A stretch of 64,000 nt of DNA, from the NCBI GenBank assembly GCA_965229785.1, contig CBDDJS010000001.1, positions 7,626,001-7,690,000 on the forward strand. The letters are read 5' to 3'. Numbering within the stretch: the first letter of the stretch is position 1; each line of letters starts with the position of its first letter. The stretch is from JAWPMT01 sp965229785. Lineage in GTDB: Bacteria > Bacteroidota > Bacteroidia > Cytophagales > Cyclobacteriaceae. Both the position numbers and the translations under genes were made by a program. The notes under the pieces are model-generated. The model saw only the letters and a list, made by a program, of their open reading frames with translations, made no database searches and was not told the DNA's origin. Shown here piece after piece: positions 1 to 8,489 of this stretch.

Positions 1-1218
1 TCCTTTCTCAGCAGCTATTTCATAAGTTCTCTTTTTTGTGCTTACAAGTTCAGGCCGAACAACTGATTCTCCGTCAAGTATTTTCAACAGCCGACTGATT
101 TGAGGGACTCCCTGGCCGAGGTGATTGTTCCCGTATGGGTACAAATTGCCGGCGGATAGGATCACTTCCTTGATTTCTTTCACGGACAGATCGGGGTACA
201 ACTCCATGATGCAGGCAGCAAGGCCCGTAATAATGGGAGTTGCGTAGGAGGTACCATAGCTTGAGTAGCACGAAATGTCAGGTTTTGTATAGGTCAGAAA
301 ATCAGGTCCGATGCTACTGTAGTCCATGCGATCCCAGACTTTTAGTTTGGTGGCACCGACGGTAAGCGCACCTTTCGAATCGCCCGGAGTAGATAGCACC
401 CGCCATTTTTTGTCATTCCCCTCGTTACCTGCGGCTACCACGACCAGCATGTTCTTTTCATAAAAGGCGTGATCCACGGCTTTGGCGATCATAGATGTAC
501 CATTCATGTCTTCAGGGGTATAGTTTTCAGCGGAATTCTTATAACCTTTTGCATAGCCCAGGGAGATATTGACCAACCGGACACCTTCCTTTTCCATTTC
601 TTCCAGCGCCTGAATGAGTAAGTCCTCTTCCAGTCTTTTTTCATATGCACCATGATCAGTTCGCGCCAGATAAAACGTGGCTCCCGTGGCGAGTCCAAAC
701 TGAATTCTGGAGACAGGGTCGATTCCTCCGATCATTTTCAAAACACCCGTTCCGTGTTGATCATCGAGGTTACCACTCCCTTCATACTCAGGAAGATCCG
801 GTGTGATGTAGTCCTTGTATCCGGCGATCAGATCATTTTCAAAAAGATGACGCAAGGGCGGCGATTCCGGTGCCTTTAAAAATCCGCCATCGATCACGCC
901 AATTTTCACTCCTTTTCCTGTTGCCCCGCGATCCATGATCAGTTGACCTTCAATTTGTTCCAGGGCAAAACTTAAAGAATTGCTCTTCGGTTGAGTGGCT
1001 AAGGGTTCGAATCTGAGCACCCGATGCTGATGTGTCAGATATAAGGATGCTGCCTCTTTTTCAGTTAATTCATAGCTGCACGCCTTTAACCACTCAGAGC
1101 AATACCGGGGACTTTTGGAGAGTTCAATTTGTTGATCTACCCAATAATAGAATTGACCAACGCCTTGAGTATTCAGTCCTATGAGAAGACATAAAGTGAT
1201 GAGAAGTCTCATGTTCAT
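1..1218 (-). CDS. Secreted subtilisin-like serine protease (S8), C-terminus cut by window edge
   Basis: Read on the minus strand from ATG 1218, the frame stays open to base 1 and gives 406 residues, so only the C-terminal end is missing. A hydrophobic N-terminus (residues 3-20, ending GVGQ) looks like a Sec signal peptide. The S8 triad is visible: Asp110 in IGVIDGG, His155 in DQHGTG and Ser324 in GTSYATP, with oxyanion Asn265 in AAGNEG. An ATG two codons downstream (1212) is an alternative start. The family hydrolyses peptide bonds, here outside the cytoplasm. Any C-terminal sorting domain would lie beyond base 1. It is divergent from the aminopeptidase gene, with about 170 bases between. Confidence 0.9.
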   Translation of the reverse strand, partial: MNMRLLITLCLLIGLNTQGVGQFYYWVDQQIELSKSPRYCSEWLKACSYELTEKEAASLYLTHQHRVLRFEPLATQPKSNSLSFALEQIEGQLIMDRGATGKGVKIGVIDGGFLKAPESPPLRHLFENDLIAGYKDYITPDLPEYEGSGNLDDQHGTGVLKMIGGIDPVSRIQFGLATGATFYLARTDHGAYEKRLEEDLLIQALEEMEKEGVRLVNISLGYAKGYKNSAENYTPEDMNGTSMIAKAVDHAFYEKNMLVVVAAGNEGNDKKWRVLSTPGDSKGALTVGATKLKVWDRMDYSSIGPDFLTYTKPDISCYSSYGTSYATPIITGLAACIMELYPDLSVKEIKEVILSAGNLYPYGNNHLGQGVPQISRLLKILDGESVVRPELVSTKKRTYEIAAEKG

Positions 1219-1363
1219 ATTCGAAACAAATTATACACGGATGAAGACGAATAGGTTTCACGATTAACCAATTTTAGAAATGGATATCCGCACGACTCCC
1301 TCATTCAAACGCTTTCGTGTTGGCGGAACCCTTATTCCTGTTCCTCTTTGCCACAAACCCCAT

Positions 1364-1371
1364 TACTTTTG
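1364..1371 (+). promoter_or_regulatory. -7 promoter element of the aminopeptidase gene
   Basis: TACTTTTG matches the Bacteroidota -7 consensus TAnnTTTG. It lies inside the longest possible reading frame (from 1317) and predicts transcription starting near 1376. This supports translation from ATG 1389. No clear -33 TTTG is seen at the usual distance. Confidence 0.45.
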
Positions 1372-1388
1372 AAGTACAATATTCATCG

Positions 1389-2678
1389 ATGAGATATAAA
1401 CCACTTCCTGCTTCTTTTTTCTCGAAAAACAGAGAAAAACTTCTTGAACGACTCCCATCAAATTGTGCTGTATTGATCACGTCAAATGACATCATGCCTA
1501 CCAATGCGGATGGAGTTATGCCCTTTCGTCAAAATAATGACTTGTATTACCTCACGGGCATTGATCAGGAGGAAACAACATTACTAATGGCACCCCACTT
1601 TCCGGATGAAGATCTACGTGAGATATTATTTCTGAAGAAGACCAACGAGCATATCAAAATTTGGGAGGGGCAGAAATTTACGCAAGACCAGGGTAGCCAG
1701 CTTTCTGGGATTGATAAGGTGAAGTGGTCTGAGAATCTCGACGCTACATTGGCAATGGTTTTGCCTCATGTAGATGAAATATATGTCTATCGTAACGAGC
1801 AAGATCGGAGTGATAGCCCGGTGGAAACCAGAAATGATAAACTAATTCATCAGTTAAAGCGAAATTTTCCTCTGCATCCGTTAAGGAGGTTAGCACCGAT
1901 CGTGAATGATCTCAGGACGTGCAAAACGGAAGTAGAGATCGATATGATCAGAGAAGCCTGCAAGATCACAGGAGCAGGGTTTGAAAGCGTGGCCAGGCAG
2001 ATGCGACCCGGTATGTACGAGTACGAAATAGAAGCGATCTGGAGTTATGAATTCCTAAGAAGGGGATCCCGTGGTTTTGCTTATCAACCCATCGTTGCCT
2101 CTGGCGAAAATAGCTGCGTCCTGCACTATCTGGAAAATGATCAAACCATGAAAGATGGTGATATTGTTCTGATGGATATCGGTGCAGAATACGGGAATTA
2201 TAATGCGGACCTGACACGCGTTTTACCTGTAAATGGCCGATTTACGCAGCGTCAGAAAGCGGTCTATGAAGCAGTGCTTCGTGTGAAAAATGGAGCGACT
2301 GAACTGTTAGTCCCTGGTGGCGATTTGAAAAATTATCAAAAAGTCGTGGGGAAACTCATGGAAGCAGAACTCATTGAGTTGGGCTTGTTGACAAAAAAAG
2401 AAGTGGCTGAACAAGAAGAGGGAAATCCGCTTTATCGCAAATATTTCATGCACGGGACCTCACATCATTTAGGCCTGGATGTCCATGATGTCCCTTCCAG
2501 GTACCAGACATTCAAGTCCGGAATGGTGTTCACAGTTGAACCTGGGATTTACATTCCTGAGGAAAAATTAGGCATTCGTTTGGAAGACGATGTAGTTATT
2601 ACAGAATCGACGCCACAAAATTTGATGCATGACATTCCGATTGAGGTCAGAGACATTGAAGCGTTGATGAAATCATAG
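1389..2678 (+). CDS. pepP: Xaa-Pro aminopeptidase (M24B, PepP-like)
   Basis: A 429-residue metalloaminopeptidase that removes N-terminal residues preceding proline. An N-terminal creatinase-type domain spans residues 1-170 and the pita-bread catalytic domain about 180-425. All five dinuclear metal ligands expected from PepP are present: Asp263, Asp274 (NADLTR), His359 (GTSHHLGLDVHD), Glu384 (VEPGIYI) and Glu399 (GIRLEDD). The frame extends upstream to 1317, but those 24 residues are not PepP-like and contain the promoter element, so ATG 1389 (MRYKPLP) is chosen. No signal peptide, so probably cytoplasmic. The glycosyltransferase starts 5 bases after its stop, suggesting co-transcription. Confidence 0.93.
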   Translation: MRYKPLPASFFSKNREKLLERLPSNCAVLITSNDIMPTNADGVMPFRQNNDLYYLTGIDQEETTLLMAPHFPDEDLREILFLKKTNEHIKIWEGQKFTQDQGSQLSGIDKVKWSENLDATLAMVLPHVDEIYVYRNEQDRSDSPVETRNDKLIHQLKRNFPLHPLRRLAPIVNDLRTCKTEVEIDMIREACKITGAGFESVARQMRPGMYEYEIEAIWSYEFLRRGSRGFAYQPIVASGENSCVLHYLENDQTMKDGDIVLMDIGAEYGNYNADLTRVLPVNGRFTQRQKAVYEAVLRVKNGATELLVPGGDLKNYQKVVGKLMEAELIELGLLTKKEVAEQEEGNPLYRKYFMHGTSHHLGLDVHDVPSRYQTFKSGMVFTVEPGIYIPEEKLGIRLEDDVVITESTPQNLMHDIPIEVRDIEALMKS

Positions 2679-2682
2679 CTTA

Positions 2683-3696
2683 ATGGAAAGCCCCAAAGTT
2701 TCAATCATCATGGCGGTGAAGAATACCGCACCTTATCTACCTGCGTGTGTGGAGAGTATTCTGCAGCAGACTTATGTTAATTGGGAATTAATCGCCATCA
2801 ATGACCACTCAACGGACGATTCAAATGCGATACTATCATCTTATGCGGCTCAAGACCATCGGGTCAGGGTAGTGACAAGTCAGGGGCAACGCCTGATCCC
2901 GGCTTTGCAAACAGGGATCAAAACTGCTACCGGCGAACTGATCAATCGGATGGACTCTGATGATAAGATGCCGTCGGATAAACTTGAAGTGCTGGTTAAG
3001 GAATGGCTGCAATATGGGAAAGGGACGGTCATAGCCGGTGGTACGGAACATTTCGTTGATGAAGGAGAAGTGGGTGATGGGTTTCGTCGGTACGAGCGAT
3101 GGCTAAATGAAATCGCCGCTAAGGGACAGCATTTTCAGGAGATCTATCAGGAGTGTACCATTCCATCCCACAGCTGGATCATGCATCGGGAGGATTTTGA
3201 TGCAGTGGGAGGATTTGATTCTCCGGTTTATCCGGAAGATTATGACCTGACTTTTCGGATCTACAGAAAGGGATTGAAAGTAGTTGGAATTGATCATGTC
3301 TTACATCATTGGCGAGATCGGTCCGACCGTATTTCCAGAACCTGGGATGAGTATAAAGACAATCGCTACTATGACCTGAAATTGCGATTCTTCTATGAGT
3401 TAGACAGAGACAAAAAGCGTCCGCTGGTGATTTGGGGTGCAGGTAGAAATGGAAAAGACCTGGTAAAATTGATTCTTTCCTATGAGCGCGAAAACGTTCA
3501 TTGGGTCTGTGACAATGACCAGAAAATTGGCAAAGACATCTACGGATTAATCATGCAAAGCCTTGATTCCATACCCATTATGGATAACCCTCAGATTTTG
3601 GTCGCCGTAACTTCGCCGGATGCAAAAAAGGAAATCCGACAACAACTGGAACGTTGGGGTAAACTTCCGGTCAGGGATTACTGGTTCTTTGTTTGA
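2683..3696 (+). CDS. Family 2 glycosyltransferase with extra C-terminal nucleotide-binding-like domain
   Basis: 337 residues. The N-terminal about 230 residues are a GT-A fold: VSIIMAVKN near residue 6, NDHSTDDS, then a DxD-type RMDSDD that would bind the metal-sugar nucleotide, and the acceptor-loop region with PEDYDL. Residues about 245-337 begin with LVIWGAGRNGKD, a glycine-rich Rossmann-like turn, and resemble the small domain fused to some GT2 enzymes and sugar-modifying proteins. The donor and acceptor cannot be told from sequence. No membrane segments. It starts 5 bases after the aminopeptidase stop. No other polysaccharide genes lie nearby, so its pathway is unclear. Confidence 0.85.
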   Translation: MESPKVSIIMAVKNTAPYLPACVESILQQTYVNWELIAINDHSTDDSNAILSSYAAQDHRVRVVTSQGQRLIPALQTGIKTATGELINRMDSDDKMPSDKLEVLVKEWLQYGKGTVIAGGTEHFVDEGEVGDGFRRYERWLNEIAAKGQHFQEIYQECTIPSHSWIMHREDFDAVGGFDSPVYPEDYDLTFRIYRKGLKVVGIDHVLHHWRDRSDRISRTWDEYKDNRYYDLKLRFFYELDRDKKRPLVIWGAGRNGKDLVKLILSYERENVHWVCDNDQKIGKDIYGLIMQSLDSIPIMDNPQILVAVTSPDAKKEIRQQLERWGKLPVRDYWFFV

Positions 3697-3786
3697 ATCA
3701 ACTGATTAGAGACGTTGAGACAACTCCTTCTTCTCTCGATCCTGTAGCCAAAGTAATGATTGGTTATGGCCAATTTGTCGCCAGAC

Positions 3787-4407
3787 CTACTTTGGATAAT
3801 TGGGGATGTTCAATCCAAGGGTAATATCTCTTGTAATACTGAAATAATCAGGTTCGGATTGTAAGGAAACGATGCCTGATCCTCCCCGGTTTTTTCTCGC
3901 CTTCTTCACTCGATCGGTAAGCAGGGGGTCATCAAAGAACATAAAATCATCGATGTAGTATTCATTTTTATCAGGTTCTTTTACAGTGATGTGAATATGC
4001 TCAGGTGCCCTTCGGTTTGGATATGAAGCAGGTCGAAAGGTGTAAAATGTATACTTTCCATCTTCTCCGGTTTTTACCCAGCCTCTGATATAACCATGTC
4101 TGCGAGCCCAACCTTTTTCATCCCCTTTTGTTTCATAAATGCCTTTGCGATTGGTGTGATACACATACAAGATCACATTTTCCGCAGGTGTCCTGCCATC
4201 TTTCTTAAACACGGTGCCAGATATCTTCAGCTTGGGTTCAGTTGCTAAAAACTTCGGTAAGGTATCTGTATTGGTAAGTATACGTGTGCCATATTCGAAT
4301 ATGGCCTCACATCCTTCGCAACGACCACCAACGTGGTTTTGGGATTGCGCCTGGGCCTGTGAAAAAGCTGTCGCGAAATAGAAGAGCACAATTATGGATG
4401 GTCGCAT
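3787..4407 (-). CDS. Secreted intradiol ring-cleavage dioxygenase-like protein
   Basis: 206 residues from ATG 4407. The frame reaches 4455, but the signal peptide (hydrophobic stretch then AQAQS) begins at this ATG. A transthyretin-like beta-sandwich region (KISGTVFKKDGRTPAENV) is followed by the intradiol dioxygenase core. Candidate Fe(III) ligands are Tyr91, Tyr129 (ASYPNRRAP), His137 and His139 (PEHIHI), the family's two-Tyr two-His pattern. Cytoplasmic family members open catechol rings. This exported, short version is of the lineage often found in Bacteroidota, whose substrate is unknown. An N-terminal CEGCE motif is an oddity. It converges on the glycosyltransferase. Confidence 0.78.
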   Translation of the reverse strand: MRPSIIVLFYFATAFSQAQAQSQNHVGGRCEGCEAIFEYGTRILTNTDTLPKFLATEPKLKISGTVFKKDGRTPAENVILYVYHTNRKGIYETKGDEKGWARRHGYIRGWVKTGEDGKYTFYTFRPASYPNRRAPEHIHITVKEPDKNEYYIDDFMFFDDPLLTDRVKKARKNRGGSGIVSLQSEPDYFSITRDITLGLNIPNYPK

Positions 4408-4641
4408 GTGTTCTTTTACGGAAAGTATTGATTTACAGTGATATAATGCGACCAAAAACCACGTTTAATGGACATACTTTTGATATCGGATGCTTAGCGG
4501 TCTTTTAAAAAACTTCGATGATGGCCAGTAATAATGAATATGGTGAACTGTCACGTCCTTAAGGCCGTCGAATGGATTGAAGAGATAAATTTCGCCTACT
4601 TCAAGGTCTATTCAATGGAGGTAAGTGTGATTATTACCTTA

Positions 4642-6159
4642 TCAATCAAAGATTCCGCTCCCAAATTGGCGAAGAACGTACACTTTTTTCTTTTTCAGAT
4701 AGTATCCATAAAGGTATTGATCACCCCACTGAAAAGCAGCTTCGGCCGTAGGTTTAAATGGAGGGTCTTCGCGATATTTCTCAATGGCTTCAAAGGGATC
4801 AGTGGCGAAATCATCGATGCGCTTATGCGTGTTTTTATTGAATACACTGAGGAAATAAACCTTGTTAGCAAGCTGCTCAGAAACACCAAACGACCCGGCA
4901 CTGAAACTTCCCGGTGTGGAAACCGTGCCATAAGGAGTACTAATGGTGCTACCAGGTGTGTACAGTCCGCCACTACTTCCACCGCTGCGGGTTTCTCTTT
5001 CTTTGTATGCTCCTACTTTCAATGTGACCTGATCATCTTCATGGTTTACAGACATCCCAATGTTCCGGTAATCTAGCATTCTACGAAGCACTTTTTGCGT
5101 TTCCGTTCCTTCATTTTCGTACCTGGCATAATCAGGCTCAAAGTCTTCGTTAAACTTCACAAGGCCATTTTTGAATGGAATTTTGGGATCATCAGAAGTG
5201 ACAACATAGGTTGATTGGATCTCTTTTGAGGATGTATTTATGGACTTTACTGATAAATACCTGGGTGAAACATTTAACTGAAACAGACCATCTCCGATCA
5301 TTATCGAATTGGTGTGTCTTGATCTTCCATAACCCGCGGGTGGTGTGTTGGGGTAAGCGTCTACCGAATGAGTTTGGTCCACCAGATCCAGGGTGATCAA
5401 ATGGGTCTGTTCATATTCGTGATCCAGGGAAAGATAAATGTGGTTTTCATTCGTTAATACCTTTATTTTTTTTGCCGCAGTTTCCAGATTCACATATTGT
5501 TCTGTGTCGATCTTTTCGTGACCCAGTTTTTTCTTGTATCCGGCATTTTGATGGAGCACATGATAAAGTGTATAATTCAAATTATCTTTTGAAAACTTGT
5601 AATCAGACAGGTCAATTAGTTTTGTGTCAATTAACCTTGAATCATTCAGGATGTAATGTTTGATCTTAGAGGAGTTCTTGACAATCGTCAATAAATGGAA
5701 TTTGCCATCACCGGAGACATGTGATGTCAGATAAAGTTCTTTCTGAAATTTGATGGAAAGACCAGTAACGAATTGGGTCTCTTTTTCAAGATCGATTTGT
5801 TGTAGAACGAACCTGTTCTTTTTCCGGTTGCCAAAGTACAATTTTAAGATACCCTCATTTTCCTGATAGCTGACCAATTCATGATGGTATTCGGGTGGCA
5901 GTGAACACTTAAATGCCGTTCCCTTTGAAAAATCTGAACTGATCGTCAGTACATTGAGTGTAAATTCATCTTGTATCAGTAAAATCAATTTTTCCTCATT
6001 AGAAGTAATTGGGATGATCTGTTTGATATCATTGGCAATTTGATTGGGTGCAGAAAGGTGAAAATCACCTTCGTATACAATTTTTTGTGCTTCCAGAGGC
6101 ATGACTAAAAAAGGCATTAAGCATAGAAAAGCAATGAATTGCATTAGTTGTTTCGTCAT
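4642..6159 (-). CDS. Secreted protein of unknown family, paralogue of 14828-16261
   Basis: 505 residues from ATG 6159; longer starts to 6318 precede a clear signal peptide (MTKQLMQFIAFLCL to LEAQ). No family recognised. The body looks beta-rich and repetitive, possibly propeller-like. Three segments are shared with the protein at 14828-16261: a central block (IYLSLDHEYEQTHLITLDL versus LYLTLDHDPIKTILIAIDL), a later block (DDQVTLKVG versus KDQVILTVG) and the C-terminal end (YLYGYYLKKKKVYVLRQF versus FVFGYYDTSDRTYYLRKF). Residues about 391-425 are a Gly/Ser/Thr-rich insert that the paralogue lacks. Probably periplasmic or surface-exposed. Reading-frame quality is good and it is surely a gene. 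Confidence 0.85.
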   Translation of the reverse strand: MTKQLMQFIAFLCLMPFLVMPLEAQKIVYEGDFHLSAPNQIANDIKQIIPITSNEEKLILLIQDEFTLNVLTISSDFSKGTAFKCSLPPEYHHELVSYQENEGILKLYFGNRKKNRFVLQQIDLEKETQFVTGLSIKFQKELYLTSHVSGDGKFHLLTIVKNSSKIKHYILNDSRLIDTKLIDLSDYKFSKDNLNYTLYHVLHQNAGYKKKLGHEKIDTEQYVNLETAAKKIKVLTNENHIYLSLDHEYEQTHLITLDLVDQTHSVDAYPNTPPAGYGRSRHTNSIMIGDGLFQLNVSPRYLSVKSINTSSKEIQSTYVVTSDDPKIPFKNGLVKFNEDFEPDYARYENEGTETQKVLRRMLDYRNIGMSVNHEDDQVTLKVGAYKERETRSGGSSGGLYTPGSTISTPYGTVSTPGSFSAGSFGVSEQLANKVYFLSVFNKNTHKRIDDFATDPFEAIEKYREDPPFKPTAEAAFQWGDQYLYGYYLKKKKVYVLRQFGSGIFD

Positions 6160-6181
6160 ATAGTTTGTTGTTTTTTCAAAA

Positions 6182-6189
6182 CAAAGGTA
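6182..6189 (-). promoter_or_regulatory. -7 promoter element for the secreted protein gene
   Basis: On the minus strand this reads TACCTTTG, a match to TAnnTTTG, 22 bases upstream of ATG 6159. It supports that start over the longer frame. No convincing -33 element. Confidence 0.4.
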
Positions 6190-6342
6190 GTGTATTGGAT
6201 GACTAGCTTGAGAGTTAATACACAAAAAGCACATACTTATTGGGTATGTGCTCTCATTGATGGTCAAAAAACTCACACAAATTTCCGTGTTTTCCATAGC
6301 ATCGCAGGCCTCCATCAAAACCTACATTTTGGTATTTTCATT

Positions 6343-7167
6343 TTATTTCAATTGCATCAGAATGGCTTTGTCAAACCCACGATCACTCAGCCATCTCCGC
6401 ATAAAAAGGATCATGGATGCCATTTTTCCTTTAGCATATCTGGTTTTTGGTTTTTTAGCACGGATACCCTCGGAAATCACGTTAGCAATTACCGAAGGAG
6501 GAGAGCCGGCATCTGGTTTACCGTACATTTCTTTCATGGTTGCAGACAGTTGATCGACCATATGCTTGTAAGGGCCATGACCTGATCGGTCCACCATCGG
6601 TTGCGTCATCACATCACCGAATTCGGTTATGATCAGTCCAGGCTCAACAATAACCACGTCGATTCCAAATTGCTTCAATTCTAACCTCAGGCAGTCGGAC
6701 CAGCCTTCGAGGGCATGCTTGGTAGCATGATACCAGGCACCCATGGGGCTGTAGATTTTTCCACCAACGGATGAGATGTTGATGATTTTTCCCGACCTGT
6801 TTTTGCGCATATGTGGGATCACAAGTTGTGTGAGTCGTGCCAACCCAAAAATGTTTACTTCAAATTGGCGACGTGCGTCCTCAATGGTCGTTTCTTCCAC
6901 GGACCCATATGTGGCGTAACCGGCGTTATTGACTAACACATCGATCCTTCCCTGTTCTTTAATGATACGATCAATGCCAGTGATGACCTGGTCTTCTTCA
7001 ATCACATCCATTTTGATGGCGTGACCTCCGGCTTCTTCGAGATCTTTCATTTTTTCAAGTCTTCTCGCCGCTCCATAAACGATGTGTCCTTCATTGATCA
7101 ATTGCAGGGCAGTAGCTTTTCCTATTCCCGAAGAAGCCCCTGTTATCAGAACTACCTTATTATTCAT
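6343..7167 (-). CDS. Short-chain dehydrogenase/reductase (classical SDR)
   Basis: 274 residues with the full classical SDR set: TGASSGIG at 10-17 for NAD(P) binding, NNAG at 80-83, a Ser in NISSVGG near 133, and YHATK with Tyr146 and Lys150. Arg35/Arg36 after the second strand suggest NADP(H) preference (inference). The substrate is unknown; this sequence type includes many uncharacterised ketoreductases. It lies 50 bases downstream of a TetR regulator on the same strand, with a palindrome in the gap matching one upstream of the regulator, so it is probably the regulator's target. Confidence 0.88.
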   Translation of the reverse strand: MNNKVVLITGASSGIGKATALQLINEGHIVYGAARRLEKMKDLEEAGGHAIKMDVIEEDQVITGIDRIIKEQGRIDVLVNNAGYATYGSVEETTIEDARRQFEVNIFGLARLTQLVIPHMRKNRSGKIINISSVGGKIYSPMGAWYHATKHALEGWSDCLRLELKQFGIDVVIVEPGLIITEFGDVMTQPMVDRSGHGPYKHMVDQLSATMKEMYGKPDAGSPPSVIANVISEGIRAKKPKTRYAKGKMASMILFMRRWLSDRGFDKAILMQLK

Positions 7168-7184
7168 TTTTCAATTATTAATGA

Positions 7185-7200
7185 GTAAGTAATCACTTAT
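7185..7200. promoter_or_regulatory. Candidate TetR operator upstream of the SDR gene
   Basis: GTAAGTAATCACTTAT, an imperfect palindrome 18 bases upstream of the SDR start. It differs at only two positions from the site at 7750-7765 upstream of the TetR gene. Shared core AGTAATCACTTA. Confidence 0.6.
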
Positions 7201-7217
7201 TTTATGTTAAAAATTTT

Positions 7218-7745
7218 TTATAACCCGTATTTCTTTTTCAAAAAATCCAACATGGGTGTGGGATCAAAGCTTTCCTCCAGGAAATACCTGGTCGCTACAC
7301 CGTCCATAATGATGGTTAGCAGTTCCGCTTCTTTTCTGGGAGAGGAATATCCCAGTTTTTCGAAAGCCGAGGTAAGTGCATTTTCTATCGGTTCCAGCTT
7401 ATGTTTTCCATACATTTCCAATTCCCATTTAATCTTGAATTGTAGCTTCCAGAAATCAGCATCTTCTTTTTTTGCTGTATTGGTGTTAATCAACTCCAAT
7501 AAATTGGAAATGACTTTTTGTGGATCCGTTGCCATCACTACATCAGCAAATAACAGCTTGGCGCGTTCCTCACCTTCCTGAATAATGGCCTGTAATAAAC
7601 CTTCTTTATTCCCAAAATGCCTGAATATTAAACCCTCAGAAACACCAGCCCTCTTGGCAACTTTACTGGTAGAAGTACTTCGATAACCTTCTTCGGCAAA
7701 TAGCTGCAAAGCTGCGTTTAAGATTTTAATTTGCTTTTCAGTCAT
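7218..7745 (-). CDS. TetR/AcrR family transcriptional repressor
   Basis: 175 residues. The N-terminal 50 residues form the TetR helix-turn-helix (ILNAALQLFAEEGYRSTS, then VAKRAGVSEGLIFRHFGNKEGLL). The remaining about 120 residues are a ligand-binding helical domain of unknown specificity. It precedes an SDR gene on the same strand by 50 bases. Near-identical palindromes sit just upstream of its own start and of the SDR start, so autoregulation and repression of the SDR are likely (inference). Confidence 0.9.
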   Translation of the reverse strand: MTEKQIKILNAALQLFAEEGYRSTSTSKVAKRAGVSEGLIFRHFGNKEGLLQAIIQEGEERAKLLFADVVMATDPQKVISNLLELINTNTAKKEDADFWKLQFKIKWELEMYGKHKLEPIENALTSAFEKLGYSSPRKEAELLTIIMDGVATRYFLEESFDPTPMLDFLKKKYGL

Positions 7746-7749
7746 AGTA

Positions 7750-7765
7750 GTGAGTAATCACTTAC
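7750..7765. promoter_or_regulatory. Candidate TetR operator upstream of the tetR-family gene
   Basis: GTGAGTAATCACTTAC, matching its own reverse complement at 12 of 16 positions, 5 bases upstream of the regulator start codon. Partner of the site at 7185-7200. Confidence 0.6.
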
Positions 7766-7934
7766 AATTATAGCGAAAACATATACTTCAAGGTTACACG
7801 ATTCAGGGTTTTTTTAAACATTGATCTGCTTAAACCTTTTGAAATGGCCTGAATTGATCACCAATGAGCATTGAGAAGTTTGCAGGGAGTGGAAAAATGA
7901 AATAATTCGTCATTTACTCCCAAAAACCAAATCT

Positions 7935-7942
7935 TATCTTTG
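7935..7942 (+). promoter_or_regulatory. -7 element predicting a leaderless AraC transcript
   Basis: TATCTTTG matches TAnnTTTG and ends only 4 bases before the GTG start at 7947. The usual geometry places the first transcribed base on or beside that start codon. Confidence 0.45.
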
Positions 7943-7946
7943 TTAT

Positions 7947-8477
7947 GTGAGTAAGACAAAAAATATCATCGATTATCTGAAGGCTAACCATCATCGGCCG
8001 GTGAAAGTGGATGAATTGGCGGATGTTGCCTGTCTTTCCAAAGTTCAGCTGTTCAGGACCTTCAAATCCGAAACGGGTATTACGCCGGTGCAATATCACG
8101 AGTACCTGAGGATCATGAAGAGCACGGAACTGCTGCAGTCCGATGCACAGGTTAGGCAGGTAGCCTATCAGTTGGGCTATGAAAATTATGAAACTTTTAG
8201 TCGGGCTTTTAAGAAACTGATGGAGATCTCGCCAAGCGATATGCAAACCATCTACTATCGCTTTGCAGATCAGGCCAATCTCGACTATGCCCTGGTGGTA
8301 AAAGAGCAAGCTTCACTTCAGCAAATTGATGACAAGATCAATGAATCTTTTGGAGACAAGCGTTATGAGCTGGATTTGGAGATCTATCGATTGAGCTTTG
8401 AAACGAAGAAAAAATGGATGCTTCATCGCGATCAAAAAACAGAAGACGCCATACGCGGCATAGATCCTAAACAATAA
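7947..8477 (+). CDS. AraC-family regulator with N-terminal HTH domain
   Basis: 176 residues. The AraC/XylS DNA-binding domain occupies residues about 1-105 (IIDYLKANHHRPVKVDELA, LSKVQLFRTFKSETGITP, VAYQLGYENYETFSRAFKKL), followed by a 70-residue tail of no known family. The start must be GTG 7947: the overlapping ATG at 7945 is immediately followed by TGA. A -7 box 4 bases away suggests a leaderless message. An alpha/beta hydrolase follows 12 bases downstream and is probably co-transcribed. The usual N-terminal sensing domain is missing, so the C-terminal tail may take that role. Confidence 0.85.
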   Translation: MSKTKNIIDYLKANHHRPVKVDELADVACLSKVQLFRTFKSETGITPVQYHEYLRIMKSTELLQSDAQVRQVAYQLGYENYETFSRAFKKLMEISPSDMQTIYYRFADQANLDYALVVKEQASLQQIDDKINESFGDKRYELDLEIYRLSFETKKKWMLHRDQKTEDAIRGIDPKQ

Positions 8478-8489
8478 GCCTTTTTTTGA

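Noticed and set aside
1317..1388. N-terminal 24-codon extension of the aminopeptidase
   Set aside because: Not PepP-like, and it contains the TACTTTTG promoter element; ATG 1389 gives the family's usual start.
4534..5076. 180-codon plus-strand frame
   Set aside because: Lies opposite the signal-peptide-bearing secreted protein gene, whose frame has paralogue support.
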